Of a DNA stretch of 64,000 nt, positions 33,441 to 46,200 are shown piece after piece. Both the position numbers and the translations under genes were made by a program. The DNA is from Posidonia oceanica (taxonomy: Eukaryota > Streptophyta > Magnoliopsida > Alismatales > Posidoniaceae). The stretch covers positions 46,882,001 to 46,946,000 of the forward strand of contig JAZBRS010000035.1 in NCBI GenBank assembly GCA_037176725.1, written 5' to 3'. The notes under the pieces were generated by a model that worked only from the letters and a program-made list of their open reading frames with translations, did no database searches and was not told where the DNA came from. Numbering within the stretch: the stretch's first letter is position 1; each line of letters opens with the position of its first letter.

Positions 33441-36175
33441 CTTTTTGGTGGAGGCAGAGGATAGAGAAGTAGAGGGTTGTATGGGGCTCAGTGGATTGCT
33501 TTGCAGGTGGAGTAGGTGCTACCTTTGAGGTGGTGGGTTTAGCTGTCGGAGCCACGGACTTGACCACTCTTCCCGACCTTGTGACCTCTGTACACATTTC
33601 TATGGCGTAGTCGTACAGGACTCTATGAGTGTCCCGGGTCAGGTTAATGACCACGGGGAAACGAGCCACTAACTCCAATGGTGTAGGTGGTGGATTGATG
33701 GGGGAAGCTGGTTTTGCTTGCCAATATGAAGGCTGAGAGGGCCCTGGTCGAGATCTGGCCAGCAAAGAGATAGGTGGTGTAGCCTGTCGTTGCATGGCGG
33801 GCCGCGTAGAGGAGCGCTCCGGCTTGGTGGTCAGCTGTATCATGTGGATCGTAGATTCGGAACTGGCGACAGTAGAGTGATAAAGAGAGACAAGAAAAGT
33901 CTCAGAAACATGATGGATGAGGAGAGACGGGTTCACCACAAATGTGGCGGGCCTAGAGGGGAAAAGAGAGTGAATCCCCGAGGTCCCAGCGCCACCTGAG
34001 CCTGAGTGCTCTGGCAGGGGTTGGTTAACATTGTTGGGATGGGAGGCAAGAGGTGCAGGAGTAGAAGTGGGTGCTGATGCGGAGGCTGCCTCCTGAGTGT
34101 TGATGACGATGACCTTTTGGTCGATCAAGTCCTAGATAGCTCCCTGTGGAGTGAAACAGTTATCCATCGAGTGGCCCACGACTCGATGATAATTGCAGTA
34201 TAGGTTCGCTTTGTACCACCCTGGTAAGGGACTTGGCGGTGGGCGAACCTCGGGGAACGTGAGGAGTGACGAGAGCTTGGGAAGGATGGCACTCAGTGGC
34301 TCAACGAGTGCAGTGAAGTTGCGCTTGTTTGCAAGTGGCCATCTCTGTTCGGGGCGTTGTCCTTGTCGAATCGGTGCAGCAAGATAGACCGGTTGGGCAG
34401 TGGTGGTGATCTGTGGTGTAGGTGCAGGTGCAAGAGTGTAAACTACTTGACTCGGGACAGGCTGGCCTGCTAAGTTGAGCTGCACGGCCGGAGATCCGAT
34501 GAAAACAACGACAGGCTTGGGAGTGTCCCTCCTCCTGGAGTGGTTGTTGCTGCCGCTGCTGTAGTTGCGGTGGTTGTTGCTGTTGCTAGGGGCGATGTCT
34601 TGCCTAGCGAGTGTGGAGAGTGAAGGGTAGCGGCCGCTGCGAAGCGAGCTCTCCACGCGAGCGCTTGCCCAAATCAGTGATGCAAAAGTGGTGATAGGCT
34701 AGATGCTGAGCAGACCCCCAATGGATGGCTGCGCTCCTCGGATGAGGGTCTCGATAGACTCCTCGTCAGAGGGTCTATCTCGAACCTGCAAGGCTAATGC
34801 ACGCCATCGGTCGACGTACTCCTCGAACGTCTCGTGGGGTCTCTTCACGGTAGTGACTAGATCCTCCCGCTTTGGGATCTGGTCAAGGTTAAATGAATAC
34901 TGCTCCAAGAATGCCTAGGTGAGGGCATGCCAGGTCCTAATGGAGTCCATGTCAAGTGAGGTGATCCACTTGAGAGCTGGACCAGTAAGACTCTTCTGGA
35001 ACAGGCGAATGAGAAACCTCTCGTCGCCCTGAAGCTAAGTGAGGTCGCCACAATAGACCCACAGATGGGAGATAGGGCAGCCCTTCCCATTGTACTTATC
35101 AAAGTTCGGGATGTGGAAGTTCAATGGAAGTACAGCCCTTGGAAAATAACAGAGGTCCCAGTATTCGAAGGACTGGCGCTCGCCGCCTTGCACTAGACGT
35201 AGTGCTCTCTCCAGATCGCCCATCCTGTTAAGGAGGGTATCCGGGGTCGCTGCTGGTAGAGATGATGCAGCTGGGGTGGGGTTTGCATACGCCGTCTGGA
35301 TCACACCTAAATGCTCCTCCAGATCCACCATCACGTCAGCTGGTGAGGCGACGTAATGGCCGGCGTACCTGTGCAAAGATGTGTGATGCTGTGGGATGTA
35401 TGAAGGAACCTGAATCTGCTGATGCATGGGGTGGGGAAAAGCAGAATGCTGTGCAGTGATAGGTGAAGAGTGCGGGAGCAACAGTTGCAGCAGTGGCACG
35501 GTGCCAGACTACAGGCCGAGTGGGTGCTGTGCTCCTGTCATCCCAAGGGGGTGACCACCAGAGGCAGGAGTAAAATGCTGTGCAGTGTGAAGTGGGTGCA
35601 CAGGAGGCAGCGATGACGCCCCCATCGTCAGAGCAGTGAGTAGCTAAGGCGATGGTAGAGGCGAAGGTGCAGTGGGGAAAGACTAGAACTACAGGAAAGG
35701 TTTCAGAGGGACCTCAGGGATCACAGGAGGGCGAACAGACAAGGCCAAACCCTGTAAATGCTGAGCAAGTCCCAACAAATGCTGGTACTGCATGCATTTC
35801 AGGCGTCCCATCAGTGGGAATACTGAACTGCAGGGCCAGTGAAGGACCAGATGCAAGAGGCAGGGACACAGACTGTCTAGAAGGGAGAGTACCTAAACCA
35901 AAAGAGGCTGCCACAGGGTGAGTGTCAACAGTGACGTAGCCCTGGGAAGGAGGAGCCAAGGAGACCTCCGGAGCGCGGACAGTGGTCACCGTAACAGCTT
36001 CGGTGACCGACTCTGGAGCGACCTAGCGCCCGAAGATAAACGGAGGCTCCCTAGGTGCAAAGAATTGCGATATAAAGGGGGCAGTAGGGGTCAAAATGTG
36101 AGTGAGTGAGGCCATAAGAGAGACCTCCTCGAGAGTAGCTGACAGCGAGGGCTCACTGACAGGCTGGGCCATAGC
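33424..36175 (-). pseudogene. Gag of Ogre-like element, broken by stops
   Basis: A likely start is MAQPVSEPSL at about 36175. After several stops and a frame change come FHIPNFDKYNGKGCPISHLW (35100 region), then SFNLDQIPKREDLVTTVKRP, HETFEEYVDRWRALALQV (34908-34699), the Retrotrans_gag hallmarks of the Tat group. The variant zinc knuckle CNYHRVVGHSMDNC (C-x2-H-x4-H-x4-C) lies at about 34145-34190. The frame then runs on to 33424 as a Pro/Ser/Thr-rich tail. From 35499 down to 33424 the pieces share one frame, interrupted by stops. It would form the virus-like particle. Confidence 0.8.
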
Positions 36176-36348
36176 TGACCATGAGCGAGTGAGAATCAGA
36201 CTACAGCCGGGAAAAAGGGAACGACGCCTAAGACGAGCTATCGTCAAACTTGACGAGTAACTCGGGAAGGGAGGATCAAGAAAGATCATCACAACAGGGG
36301 TGTGAGCGAAGAAAACAGACCCGAGCTCTGGCTAAGGAACTCGCACAC
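36176..36348 (-). mobile_element. Leader just upstream of gag (minus-strand element)
   Basis: Short non-coding stretch between the probable gag start and the solo LTR insertion at 36349. The leader continues at 39342. Confidence 0.5.
36344..36348 (+). repeat. Target duplication CACAC, left copy
   Basis: Identical to 39337-39341. The right copy lies in a short CA run, so one alternative alignment is possible. Confidence 0.7.
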
Positions 36349-39336
36349 TGTAACTGTCTCTTTCGACGTACGACTCGGGGGTCGCTGCCAAAGCTCACAG
36401 ACGCCCGGCCGAAGAGAAAGAGGGCCACAGTTAATGGTGTATCCGAGAAGAGTTCGACTCGAGGAAGAAAACACCAATAAAAGGATGAAATCAAGGAAAA
36501 GAATAAAGATAAAGCAAAAGGGAGTCGCCACCTAGTCTAGTGTCGGAAAACGAGGAAAACCGAAGGAAAAACTATGACATGCATGCAATATGATGCTAAA
36601 TGCGTGACTCGTGCCAATGGATGCAAACACAATGGTCCTAGCGGGCCAAGAGATGGGTAAGGACTCCTGTTACGCATGGGGAAGGTATTAGTCACCCCCA
36701 ACACGCCCGAGGAGTGGTCTTTCAAGGCTAATCTCGCTCGCATGTGCCGAATGAATGCTATGCTATGCCATGAATGCTTTAGTATGCTTAATAGTATGCT
36801 TAAGATGCCATGATGCATGAAGGGAAACAAAACATGCAATTTACGCTCAGGTACGCTGCCCAGGTTCTGAATGGGACGGGCCTCGGTTCGTAAGAACTCC
36901 AAACAGTAATCATCATCGCCCTATATGCAATGTAGGCGGAAAACATGCATAAAGGAATGCTAAAGCAAGAGGATAATGCTCAAATAAACATGCATAAATG
37001 CTAAATGAAATCAAGGAAGTGACAATGCAATGCTGGAATGTAAACATGCATAAAGGAAAGCAAATGCAAGGACGAGGAGGCTCTGTTTGTGTCAGCAAAG
37101 GTCCTGTCAAAAACGCGGGAGCTTGACGCGGGAGGCCTTCGCATGACAGCCTTCAGGATAGCAAGATTCCAAGGGCCAAATGTAGGACTAATCCTATTCG
37201 ATTTGATATGAAACTGATCAAATGAAGTAGGGGGATTATCCAGGATGCTAGTCATGCAATAATATGTCCATGTGTGCAATATGCATGTGATGCAACAAGG
37301 TTCAAGATGCAAATAAAACTATGATGCAATATGGAAGAGATGCAAGGGCTAATATGCAATTTGCCCATGAATGATGAATGCATTGAAGTCCTAAATGTGT
37401 TTTGGACTAGGATGTAATATGCCAAAATGTGAGGGTTTAAATGCAAAGCCAAGAATGATGCATGTAATGCAAATGAGCATAGTCCTAAATGCATTAGGGA
37501 CTAATATGCAATATAGCAAAATGTGCAGGGACCTAACTACAAGGCCAGAAGTAATGTATGCATGCAAAAAGGGGACTTCTAGACCTAAATGCAAATAGAT
37601 TAAACCATTGGACTTACTTGCAAAGTGAGCTAAAGTGATGTGAATGCAAACAGATAGACTTATATGCAATATTATTAAAGTTCAGGACCTAAATGTAATG
37701 TGTGGAAAATGCCATATGCATGTGATGTAATTAAAATGCAATGCATGAGTACCTGGATGCAAATAAAAGAAGATGCAGGGTTTTATGCTAATGCACGCAA
37801 CAATTAATACAATGCAAATGTAATGCATGTGGACTCAATTGCAATAACACTAGAACTCTAGGCTTTATGTTAAATGCAAAATGAATTCAACAGTTTATTT
37901 GGATGCAAATGTGATGCGTGAGGACCTAGATGCAAATAAAAGAAGATGCCAGACTTTATGTTAATGTGACATGCATGCAATAAGATTCGGATCAAATGAA
38001 TGCAATGCATGGTTTACAATAACAAAAAAAAAAAAGAACAGTAGCATGCATGCTACAGTAACAGCAAGAGAAGAAAAAAAAACGTCAAAGGAAGAAGAAG
38101 AGGAGAAGAAGGGTGGAGGGAGGTCCGGTGGCCCTGGGCCGAGCGGAGGCGCGGCGGAGGCGTGTGGAGGTCCGACGAGGCGGTTCCAGGCCGGGGAGAG
38201 CTTTTGTGACCTTTCTTCTCCAGCGACATTGCCAGAGACGACGATGCGTGCCGGCGAGGATGGAACGGCGGAGATAGATTGGAAACATACATCTAATGGC
38301 ATGGGAAGCAAGTATAGGCCACCACGAGTCTCGGGGATAGGTTGCTTACCTAGATGCGCGTCTGGGGGAGGCTGCCGACGTCGACTTGCAGTGGTGGAGT
38401 TGCTCTGGGCGTTGCGGCAGCTGGGCACGACGGAGGAGGCTCGGCGGAGCTGGGCACACTCGTGGGACGTCGACGAACGTCCTGATGGAGCACAGGGGAA
38501 TGTAGGCTCGGCTCTAGAGAAATGGGTTGCAGAGGTGGTCGGAAGGTGGTTTGTGGGTTTTCCGACTGAGTGTGGGTTGCACAGGCAGTGGGGAGGCCGG
38601 AGGAAGATGCTGGAGGTTATGGTGAGGTCGTGGGGTGGTGAACTAGTGCTCTGAGGGCTGTGAAGTGCTCTGTGGTTGTGGGATGGAAGCCAAAGAAAAA
38701 TCAAAGGAAGATAGAGGAGAAGAGAGAGAGAAAATGAAGGAGAAGAGCCAGCCAGCCTTGGGGATGGCAACTGCCATTGTTTTATATGGGTGTCGAGTGC
38801 TGGGTGCCATCGATGTGGATCTCAGATCCCAAATCGACAGCCAAGAGGAGAGGGTGGCAGGGAGGAGGTTAGACGTGGGTGTCAAGCCATAGAGGTGGGT
38901 GTAGGAGGTGAGGTGGCCAAAAGCTGAAGGAGGAGGAGGTTGTCGCGCATTGGCTGGTGTGTGTGCTGGTTGTGGAGGAAAATGTGGGTTCCTGTGGTGG
39001 GTGCACAAGGTGAAATGGGTGTTGTGTTGGTGCTGGTGAACTAGGTGGTGAGGTGAAGCCAATGGTGGGTGTATTTGCCAAAGATGTGTGAGTGCTGTGT
39101 GTGTGCATTGTGGGTGAAGGTGCACAGGTGGTGAAGTGCAATGTGTGTGAGTGCTGAGGTGTGGGTTGTAATGGAGTTGGGCTTAAATGGGCTTGGTGTA
39201 GTGTAGGGTTTAGGGTTTTGGTGTTGGAAAAGGGGGAATTAGGGTTTAGTTTTAAAATGGGATTTGAGTTTTAGTTTTGGGATTTGAGACCACCAGAGAA
39301 GAGCCATTAATTAGGAGTCAAAATGGGGTATCAACA
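36349..39336 (-). mobile_element. Solo LTR (3.0 kb), Ogre-like, minus strand
   Basis: On minus it runs from TGTTGATACCCCATTTTGAC (39336) to GACAGTTACA (36349). CACAC flanks both sides (36344-36348 and 39337-39341). No PBS or polypurine tract adjoins it. It contains the conserved block (36683-36695), PBS-like GGAGTCGCCA at 36521-36530, a TTGCA-rich region (about 36900-37990) and a CpG-rich core (about 38100-38500). The 227- and 269-codon frames at 37961-38770 overlap each other on opposite strands and have no domain. Confidence 0.85.
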
Positions 39337-39341
39337 CACAC
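39337..39341 (+). repeat. Target duplication CACAC, right copy
   Basis: Follows the LTR start, read on minus as TGTTGATACC. Pairs with 36344-36348. Confidence 0.7.
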
Positions 39342-40281
39342 AGACATGTGGAGACAAACACAAACAAACAGGTGTTAGAACCTGAAGACAAAATGCAAGT
39401 GTTTAAATGTGGTATGAATGGCACATATGCATGCTTTCTAGTATGCACTCTCTCACCCTATCTAGTGTGTCCTAGTAGTTGTCTACTTTAGACTCTCTCA
39501 AGTGTACGGGTCTCCGACTCAGGATAGAAAAATAGGTCCCGCCTTCCTTTTATCCCAGCCGAAGCCAAGGCTAAAAGAGAGACGAGTGGTGAATTCGTAG
39601 GTCATGTCTCCTGCGGTAGCAGTAAGGGTGTACCTCTACAAACACCAACATGACCCCGGACAAGGAGGAATAGACTAGCCAACCGCCCTACGCCGAAGCC
39701 ATAGAACGAGAGACTAGACCATCCTTCTCAGACTGATAGGTGGACACGGATGAGAAGATGCATGCCCTATATGATCAATCATGCAAATATGACTTAAGTC
39801 TTTTACTTGCATTTTTTAACCATGGGGGATGAAAAAGTGTGTGTAGGATCTAGTAAGCCTAGATGTTCCTTTTACTTGCATGTTTTTGTTAAACCAAAAG
39901 GGGGAGGCAATCACATCTCTAATCCTCTTTAGGCTTAATGCAAGAAAGGAAGAAAAACAAGAAGACATGGCAAGCATACATCATACACCACTTCAAAAGG
40001 CATGTACATGGCATGTGTTGTTGTTTGTGTATCATGATTAGTGAAAAAAAATGAGAAACATCCGACACATCAAAAGGCATATACAGGCATGGTATGTGCA
40101 TGTGTAGTGTCATAGCATGTTTGTGTGAAATGAAGCAATCACCAAACAAAAAGCATGATTCATAGCAAAACAAAGGTAGCAATCGAATACTGTAAACCAA
40201 TGCTGTAAGCTAAAATAAGGAAAGCTAGAAAGGACTATGCAAAAAAGCGGAAGGGGCAAAAAAACAGAAGTCGGAGTCTAG
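39342..40281 (-). mobile_element. Leader of minus-strand element
   Basis: About 0.9 kb of non-coding DNA between PBS and the solo LTR. No DUF7745-like ORF1 is visible here, unlike in the plus-strand element, so this element differs in layout or has lost it. Open frames are short and domain-free. Confidence 0.6.
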
Positions 40282-40300
40282 TATCCCAACGGAGTCGCCA
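40282..40300 (-). other. Primer-binding site of minus-strand element
   Basis: On minus TGGCGACTCCGTTGGGATA lies six bases after the LTR end (GGTCACA). It identifies the LTR at 40307-42697 as the 5' LTR and belongs to the same PBS class as 63712-63730. Confidence 0.85.
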
Positions 40301-40306
40301 CTTTCC

Positions 40307-42697
40307 TGTGACCGTCCTCAAGGGTCCCGACGACCTTAAGGGGGCGGATCGCTGCCAAAGAGCTTGCGCGCGCCCCGATCGTCGGTTCGAAGGGATCATG
40401 GAACGGGTGAATCCGAGGGTGGATGCTCGACTCGGGAAAACATCGGAATAAGGAAAAAAAGCGTAAAACGAGGGAAAAGGAAAAAGAAGGGAGCCGCCAC
40501 CTAGTCTATTAAATGCGGGAAGACGAGGAAAATAGAATAAAGAAAACAGAAGGAAAACATGCAATGCGATGCAAAGAAACATGAAATCCGACCCGAAGGG
40601 ATGCGACACGAGGTCACTGCGATCCAGAGAGAAGGGTAAGGACTCCTGTTACGCATGGAAAAGGTATTAGGCACCCCCATGCGCCCAAGGAGCGGTCTTT
40701 CTGGGCCACTTCCGCTTTTGCATAGTCAATGTAGGCGAATCATACCAGTTAATGTATGCTTCAAGAAGCAAGATGCAAAGATGCAATGCTATGACATTTG
40801 AAAACATGCAGAGTGCTGATAAATGAAGGGAGATGTGTTTTAAAACATGAAAACTGGGCTCAGCCATGCTACCAGTGTTCTGGGATTCAAACTGGGCACT
40901 CGCGCCGCTAAAGCGCACTGGGATCATCCGCTGGGGATGCCCGCTCAATCATCATGCCGACAGTTCAAATGAACTCCAGGTAGTAATCATCATTGGTATA
41001 TGCATGCAATCGGAAATCAAAACATCGAAATCCATGCAAGGCGATGTAAATCATGATAAACAGAGATGCAGGAATCAACAGAGGACAATGATAGATGAGT
41101 AAACAGAGAAACAAGACTCTGCATACGGTCAACTCTGGTTCAGGTTGCATGCTCGCAAGTCGTGCTGGATCTAGACGCCTTATACACGTGCCCAAAAGTA
41201 ACGCGTATAATCTACATCTGATTCTATCACTCACAGGACGCGTTTCGAGAGTTACAGAGAGACCACAGATCTCAAAGTACAAATGCTTGGCATACAAGGC
41301 ATAAAACCAAGCAAACAGATATTGGATGAACCAAAATAGGATGCAAGACAATCATAAAAGACTGCAAAAGACAGAAAGCAAATCGATTGAGGAATTGTTC
41401 TGGTTCCGGGCTGTGTGTCGACAAGTCATGCTAGATATTGATGCGTTATAGACGCGCCCAATGATAACGCCATATACTGACGCCAAATCAAGCTGCTTGT
41501 CTTGTTCACACCAGAAAACACTAAAGAGACCGCAGCCTCGTTGCACAATTAAGCGATATGCAAGAATGAAAGCTACGAAGTGATGATCGACGAAGCTAGA
41601 GAAGACGATATAGCATCACAGGGAGCAAAGAAGCAACGAAATGTATGCATGCAATGGCCTCCCCACCTGACGGCTGCTTGCAGGAAAGAAATGGGTTGCC
41701 GACTGCGGTCACGGCTGGAGACTCAATCTAGCTCCGCTGTGAGCCTAGGTCGGAGGTGGTGGAGGTCGAACGGGTCCTCTGGATGCAATGCGAGTGCAAA
41801 ACAGGAAAGAAAACAAGATGCTCATCGATGGTAGTGGAATAAAAACCGGAAAACAACGATGAAGAGAAGTAATGCTAAAAGAAACCACAGAGCATGTAAC
41901 AACTAATGCTACACTAAGGGACGAAGGTGCTCACCTGTGGAGAGTCGGCGCGTGTTCTCGGTGGAAGACGACGGACTCTGGGAGGTTGGGTTGCAGTGGA
42001 ATTCCAGTAGGATGCAAGAATTCTGGGTGGTCTCAAGACAATCACAAAGTTGTCTCAAGGTAATCTCGAGGAGGTCTCAAGGGCAATCTCCAGGGCAGTG
42101 GAAATGGAGGGATATGGACATGTTTTATAGATAGGTTGCATGCATGGATGTCGTTGGTTTCAAACCGACACCAGTAGGTGGTTTGGATGCTTTGGAAGGT
42201 AGTGGAAGGGGTAGGATTGGCATTAGATTATGGTGTGAGGGCTGGATGTGAGTGGGTGCATACTCAGATCCACCGAGGCCAATGGGAGGTGCGGATGCAA
42301 TGGATTGTGGTGTGGAATGGCAAAAGAAGCCCTTCTGACAGCTTTAACTGAAATAGAGCATCGCGCCAGCAATACGCGCCTACACAGCACGTCACTTGTC
42401 TACGTTTGAGGTAGGTGCTGGTTGATGCCGTCTTCTATAGATGTCAGAATGTGGTGCCGTTTAGAGACGCTAAGTCTGTATCATAAGTCAGTAGCTGGAT
42501 TCTGAGCTCATTCCAGGGTATACCGAGCTGTTGATGGACCTGAGCTTTGTTGTGAGTTGGGTTTTGATGGGTTTGAGGTGTGAGGTGGCTTTTGGGATGG
42601 TTTGTTGGGATCTGGAGTGGGGTTAGGTCCACTGCAACTGAGCCTGTTCCTCCAGAAGCGTCCGCCGATGAATACCTGTAAAAATGGGGTGTCTACA
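40307..42697 (-). mobile_element. 5' LTR of minus-strand Ogre-like element
   Basis: On minus it runs from TGTAGACACC (42697) to GGTCACA (40307), 2391 bp against 2384 bp for the 3' LTR at 4752-7135. It is very similar along the whole length. Conserved block 40663-40675; PBS-like GGAGCCGCCA at 40490-40499 (one change from GGAGTCGCCA). Confidence 0.9.
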
Positions 42698-42702
42698 ATT
42701 GG
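42698..42702 (+). repeat. Target site duplication, right copy (ATTGG)
   Basis: Pairs with ATTGC at 4747-4751. Removing the element rejoins a chromovirus LTR that matches the second copy at 54923, which supports the boundary. Confidence 0.65.
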
Positions 42703-43183
42703 TAGTTAATGATGTTGACCCTATTAGATTTTAGTGACAATTAGAAGGGTTGTCTTGGAGGCAATTCATAATGATTATTTGGTCCCGTGCACAAGTGGAT
42801 TTGCATGAGATTGTGTAAGTAGAGCATGCTTAGTGTTAGTGTGGTGTTTGTGCTATGTGTCGCGCTTGTACCCTCGCTTGACTTAAGCCTATGGCTAATC
42901 AAGGAGGGCTACACTCTTTGATTCACACACACACCACTGGTGGGAGAGAGAAGAAAATAAAGAAAAGGAAAAAGAAGAAGGGAGGGCTAGCATTGTTGTG
43001 GAAGAAGAGAGAGAGAGAGGGCAGTGGGTGAGTGCTAAGAGAGAAGGAGAGAAGGAGAGAAGGGGAGGAGGAGCATCGTCGGAGGAAAGAAATAAAAAGG
43101 GAAAAAAATCAGAGAAGAAGAAAAAGAAAAGAGAGAGAGAGATGAGGAGGGAGAGATGGGGGAGAGTCGAGGGAGGTCGAGAG

Positions 43184-43186
<3 letters not shown>

Positions 43187-43219
<33 letters not shown>
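43187..43219 (+). repeat. (GA)n microsatellite
   Basis: About 16 GA dinucleotides in a longer purine-rich stretch (42930-43220) inside the chromovirus LTR. The homologous place in the second copy, near 55560-55600, is also GAGAG-rich but shorter. Confidence 0.9.
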
Positions 43220-43221
<2 letters not shown>

Positions 43222-46200
43222 GCAATCAAGAGGTGGAATTGCCACAAGCGCCGCCATCACTGTGGAGATACTGATGTTGCAGTCGCTACGCCACTGTTGT
43301 TCGGATCGAGAGGGAGGAACCACATCAAGGACGTCGCCGACGGTTGGAGAAGGTTTGTAGTGTTGGGTTTTTAGCGTTAGATCGAGATACACACTCCACT
43401 GAGGACTTTTTACTGCAATTAGAGATACAATCATGTTAGTGTTTGATTGACCTTGCTCTGGGTATGATTTATAGCATTTTTAGTTAAATTTACAAGTTTT
43501 TTCAGTGATTGAATGAATTGGGTGAATTCTCCGACAACATTATTCATTGTGTACATGTATGGAGTGTTTTATTGATATCTTAAATTCTAGATATCGGAAT
43601 CCAGAATTTTCAATTGTGTATGGTAGATAACTTCTTAATCTACATTTTGGTATATTATACGCATTTTTCTAGGCTTTGTGCCGGCCTGTGTACAAGGAGA
43701 TTAGTAGCTTGGTCTTGCGGGTGCATTGTTCACAGAGGTATGTGTGTGATTTGTTTGAATGATATTTTGAGATTTTGATATCAGATTTTGGTGTTTTAGT
43801 AGGCGTTGGAAAGATACATTCGAGATCTTTCAATTGATATATGGTATGTATTTTTACTATGCCATTTTGGATGCTAAATCAGGTGAAATCACTAGCATAA
43901 TTTGGGTCCCTAGCTTCTATCGTTGCAACTTTGACCTTGCATTAATTTAACCACATTTTGAAAATTAGGTTTCACATTTCTTTGTTTTTGGAGGTTTTTG
44001 AAATATAATTTCAAGATCTTTAAAATGATGTATGGCATGCATTTTTACGGTGCTATTTTGGGCTCTAAACCAGGTGTTTTCGGTGGCAATATTTTGAGTC
44101 GAGGTTGGATTTTAGATAACATAAACTGTTTATATGCATATTGTGAAATGAGGCTTAAAAAATGGGATTTTGAGTTATAATTGTTGTAAATGGTTGAATC
44201 TAACCTTGTGCATGACTTGTAGCAATTATTGATGATTTTTGTATGCTTAAGTAGGGAATTAAATAGAGTATGTTGGGTTGTGGCGGCACAGCTCACTATG
44301 TGGGCTTGCTATCTTCATTTGTCGATATCTCGAGTTGTAGATAACGGACTCTTTTGATTTTGGTTACATATGATAGAAAATTTAATTATATTTGTTTTGG
44401 TGTATCATATGCATTTTTGGATTTGTGTGGTGGATTTTAGAGTCTGTTGCAGGGTGGTAGTGTCTAGTGCCCTGTGTTCTGGTGCCAGAGGCATGCGTGT
44501 GCCGTGCAAGATGGGGGCGTGGGTGTGCTGCATGGTTTTGCAGTCCAATAGACTGCAGTAGGTGCTTTTGTAGTTTTGAGTAGTGTTTCGTGTGAAGCTT
44601 TGCGTGGTGTTTTATGTGGAGTTTTGTGTGGTATTGTGAGTTGATTTTGAAATAGTTTTCAAAATAGTTTTCCAAGAAGGATTTGGGAAAGAAATGCATC
44701 AGTTTTGCAAAAATTTAGAAAAAGATGTTTTGTGGTTTTGAGAGATCAAGAGGCCGAAGCATCTGATCGATGGACCAGAGACGATTGATACCCCTAGATG
44801 GTCAAGAGCCAGTTGCCTAGGATGAGGTCCATGTGGTTTTCATGATTTCTGAGGAACCAAGTGGGCCATAGGATCGTACTGACAGACCAGGGACGGTTGA
44901 TATCTCTGGAGGGTCAGGTGCGAGTCCGAGGTTGAGGTTCCGTGATTTTAGAGGACCAAAAGACCTTGGGTGAGGGTCTACGGATCAAAAGACCAAGGGT
45001 GAGGTCGGGACCGAGATGGTTGAACAGTCTGGCCGATGGACTAAGGATGAGTGATACCCCTAGAGGGTTGAGTGCTAGATGAGTAGGCATGAGGTCTTAG
45101 GGAGTTGTACTTGCAGGACCAAGAGGTGAAAAAGTCCTCTGGTTGGTCAAGTACAACAGTCCCGAGGATGCCGAGAGGCCTGACCCTGTGTGAGTGTTGT
45201 CCTATGTGGACTTTTGAGGGTTCTATGAGTATGAACCCTGGAAGGGGAGCTTTTGCATAGGGTGGCTTTGCCACGGTAGTGTAGTGCACCTTGGCGACTG
45301 CTTGTGGGCCAGTGTCGGTCGCTTGGGTCTGAGTGACTTGATAGGTTTTTGGACTGTTTGTGTGAGTTTGGGTTGTGTGGTTTGTATTTGAGGTTTTTGA
45401 GTTTTGATTGAGGATTTCAGGCTTTGGTCTAAAGAAGACCCTAGTTTTTTGAGATATGAATTTGTAGTAGTTTGAACTTAATTTGACTTAGAGTGATCAT
45501 TTCAAGTATGCATGTGGTTTTGGATTGGAAAAGAGAAAAAAAGGTTTTGAAATGTATTTTTAAAGGATTTATGCTTATTTGGCAATAATAGATAGCCTTA
45601 CTGTGGTTTTTTCTGAGGTTTTGGTGTCATGGTTTGGGATGCACGCCTATATGGTTTTGTGCATCAAGATCTTTTCGAGGTTTTGGTTTCTTGGCATCAA
45701 TATTGAAGATGCCCATTCTAGATGTATTGGATTGGTTGGCATATCTCGTGATTTGAGAGGTTTGGGCTTTTGGTTTTGAGATGGTTTTGTTGCACGTCAC
45801 ATTGAGTGAGTGCATTGTGTTTTCTACGATTTGGGATTTTGATGCACTTAGATTTCTATACAGAAGCCCATGTGTCGATTTTCAGTGGCTTTGGGTTTAC
45901 ACAAATATTGTGCATGGATTCTGTTGTTTTGGCATGGTTTTGAGTCTGGCTTTCCAATTTTATTTTCTAGTTATGTTTTGTGGAGTGTATGCTAGGTGAC
46001 CATTTGATGGTCACTCACATGTGCTTTTGTCTTATGTTTTGCAAATGTAGATCAGGAGTTTATCTACTAGTGCATATAGACGGGACTCAAACAACCATAC
46101 ATCAAGGATACTAGGTAGATATTCTGTCTTAGATTTATTTCAGTTGAATATAGTATTTTATATTATGTGCAATGGATTTAGATTCAATAATGGATACCTG

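Larger units (their letters stand above)
4752..42697 (-). mobile_element. Ogre-like LTR retrotransposon, minus strand, with nested insertions
   Basis: Both ends are LTRs of one 2.4-kb type, flanked by a near-matching 5-bp duplication. Read on minus, the order is: 5' LTR (42697-40307), PBS, leader, gag, protease, G-patch-like linker, reverse transcriptase, a remnant of the integrase C-terminus, unassigned DNA, then a plus-strand nested element, a short 3' remnant, polypurine tract and 3' LTR (7135-4752). The gene order and sequences fit the Tat/Ogre group. A solo LTR (36349-39336) and a 21-kb plus-strand element are nested inside. No open reading frame is intact. Confidence 0.8.

Noticed and set aside
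37961..38770. 269-codon minus and 227-codon plus frames
   Set aside because: They overlap on opposite strands within the GC-rich core of a solo LTR, with no recognisable domain and similar GC-rich cores in the other LTRs.
39205..39225. Telomere-like TAGGGTTTAGGG
   Set aside because: Only two units within an LTR. It is best read as a telo-box-like promoter motif or chance, not a telomere or interstitial telomeric array.
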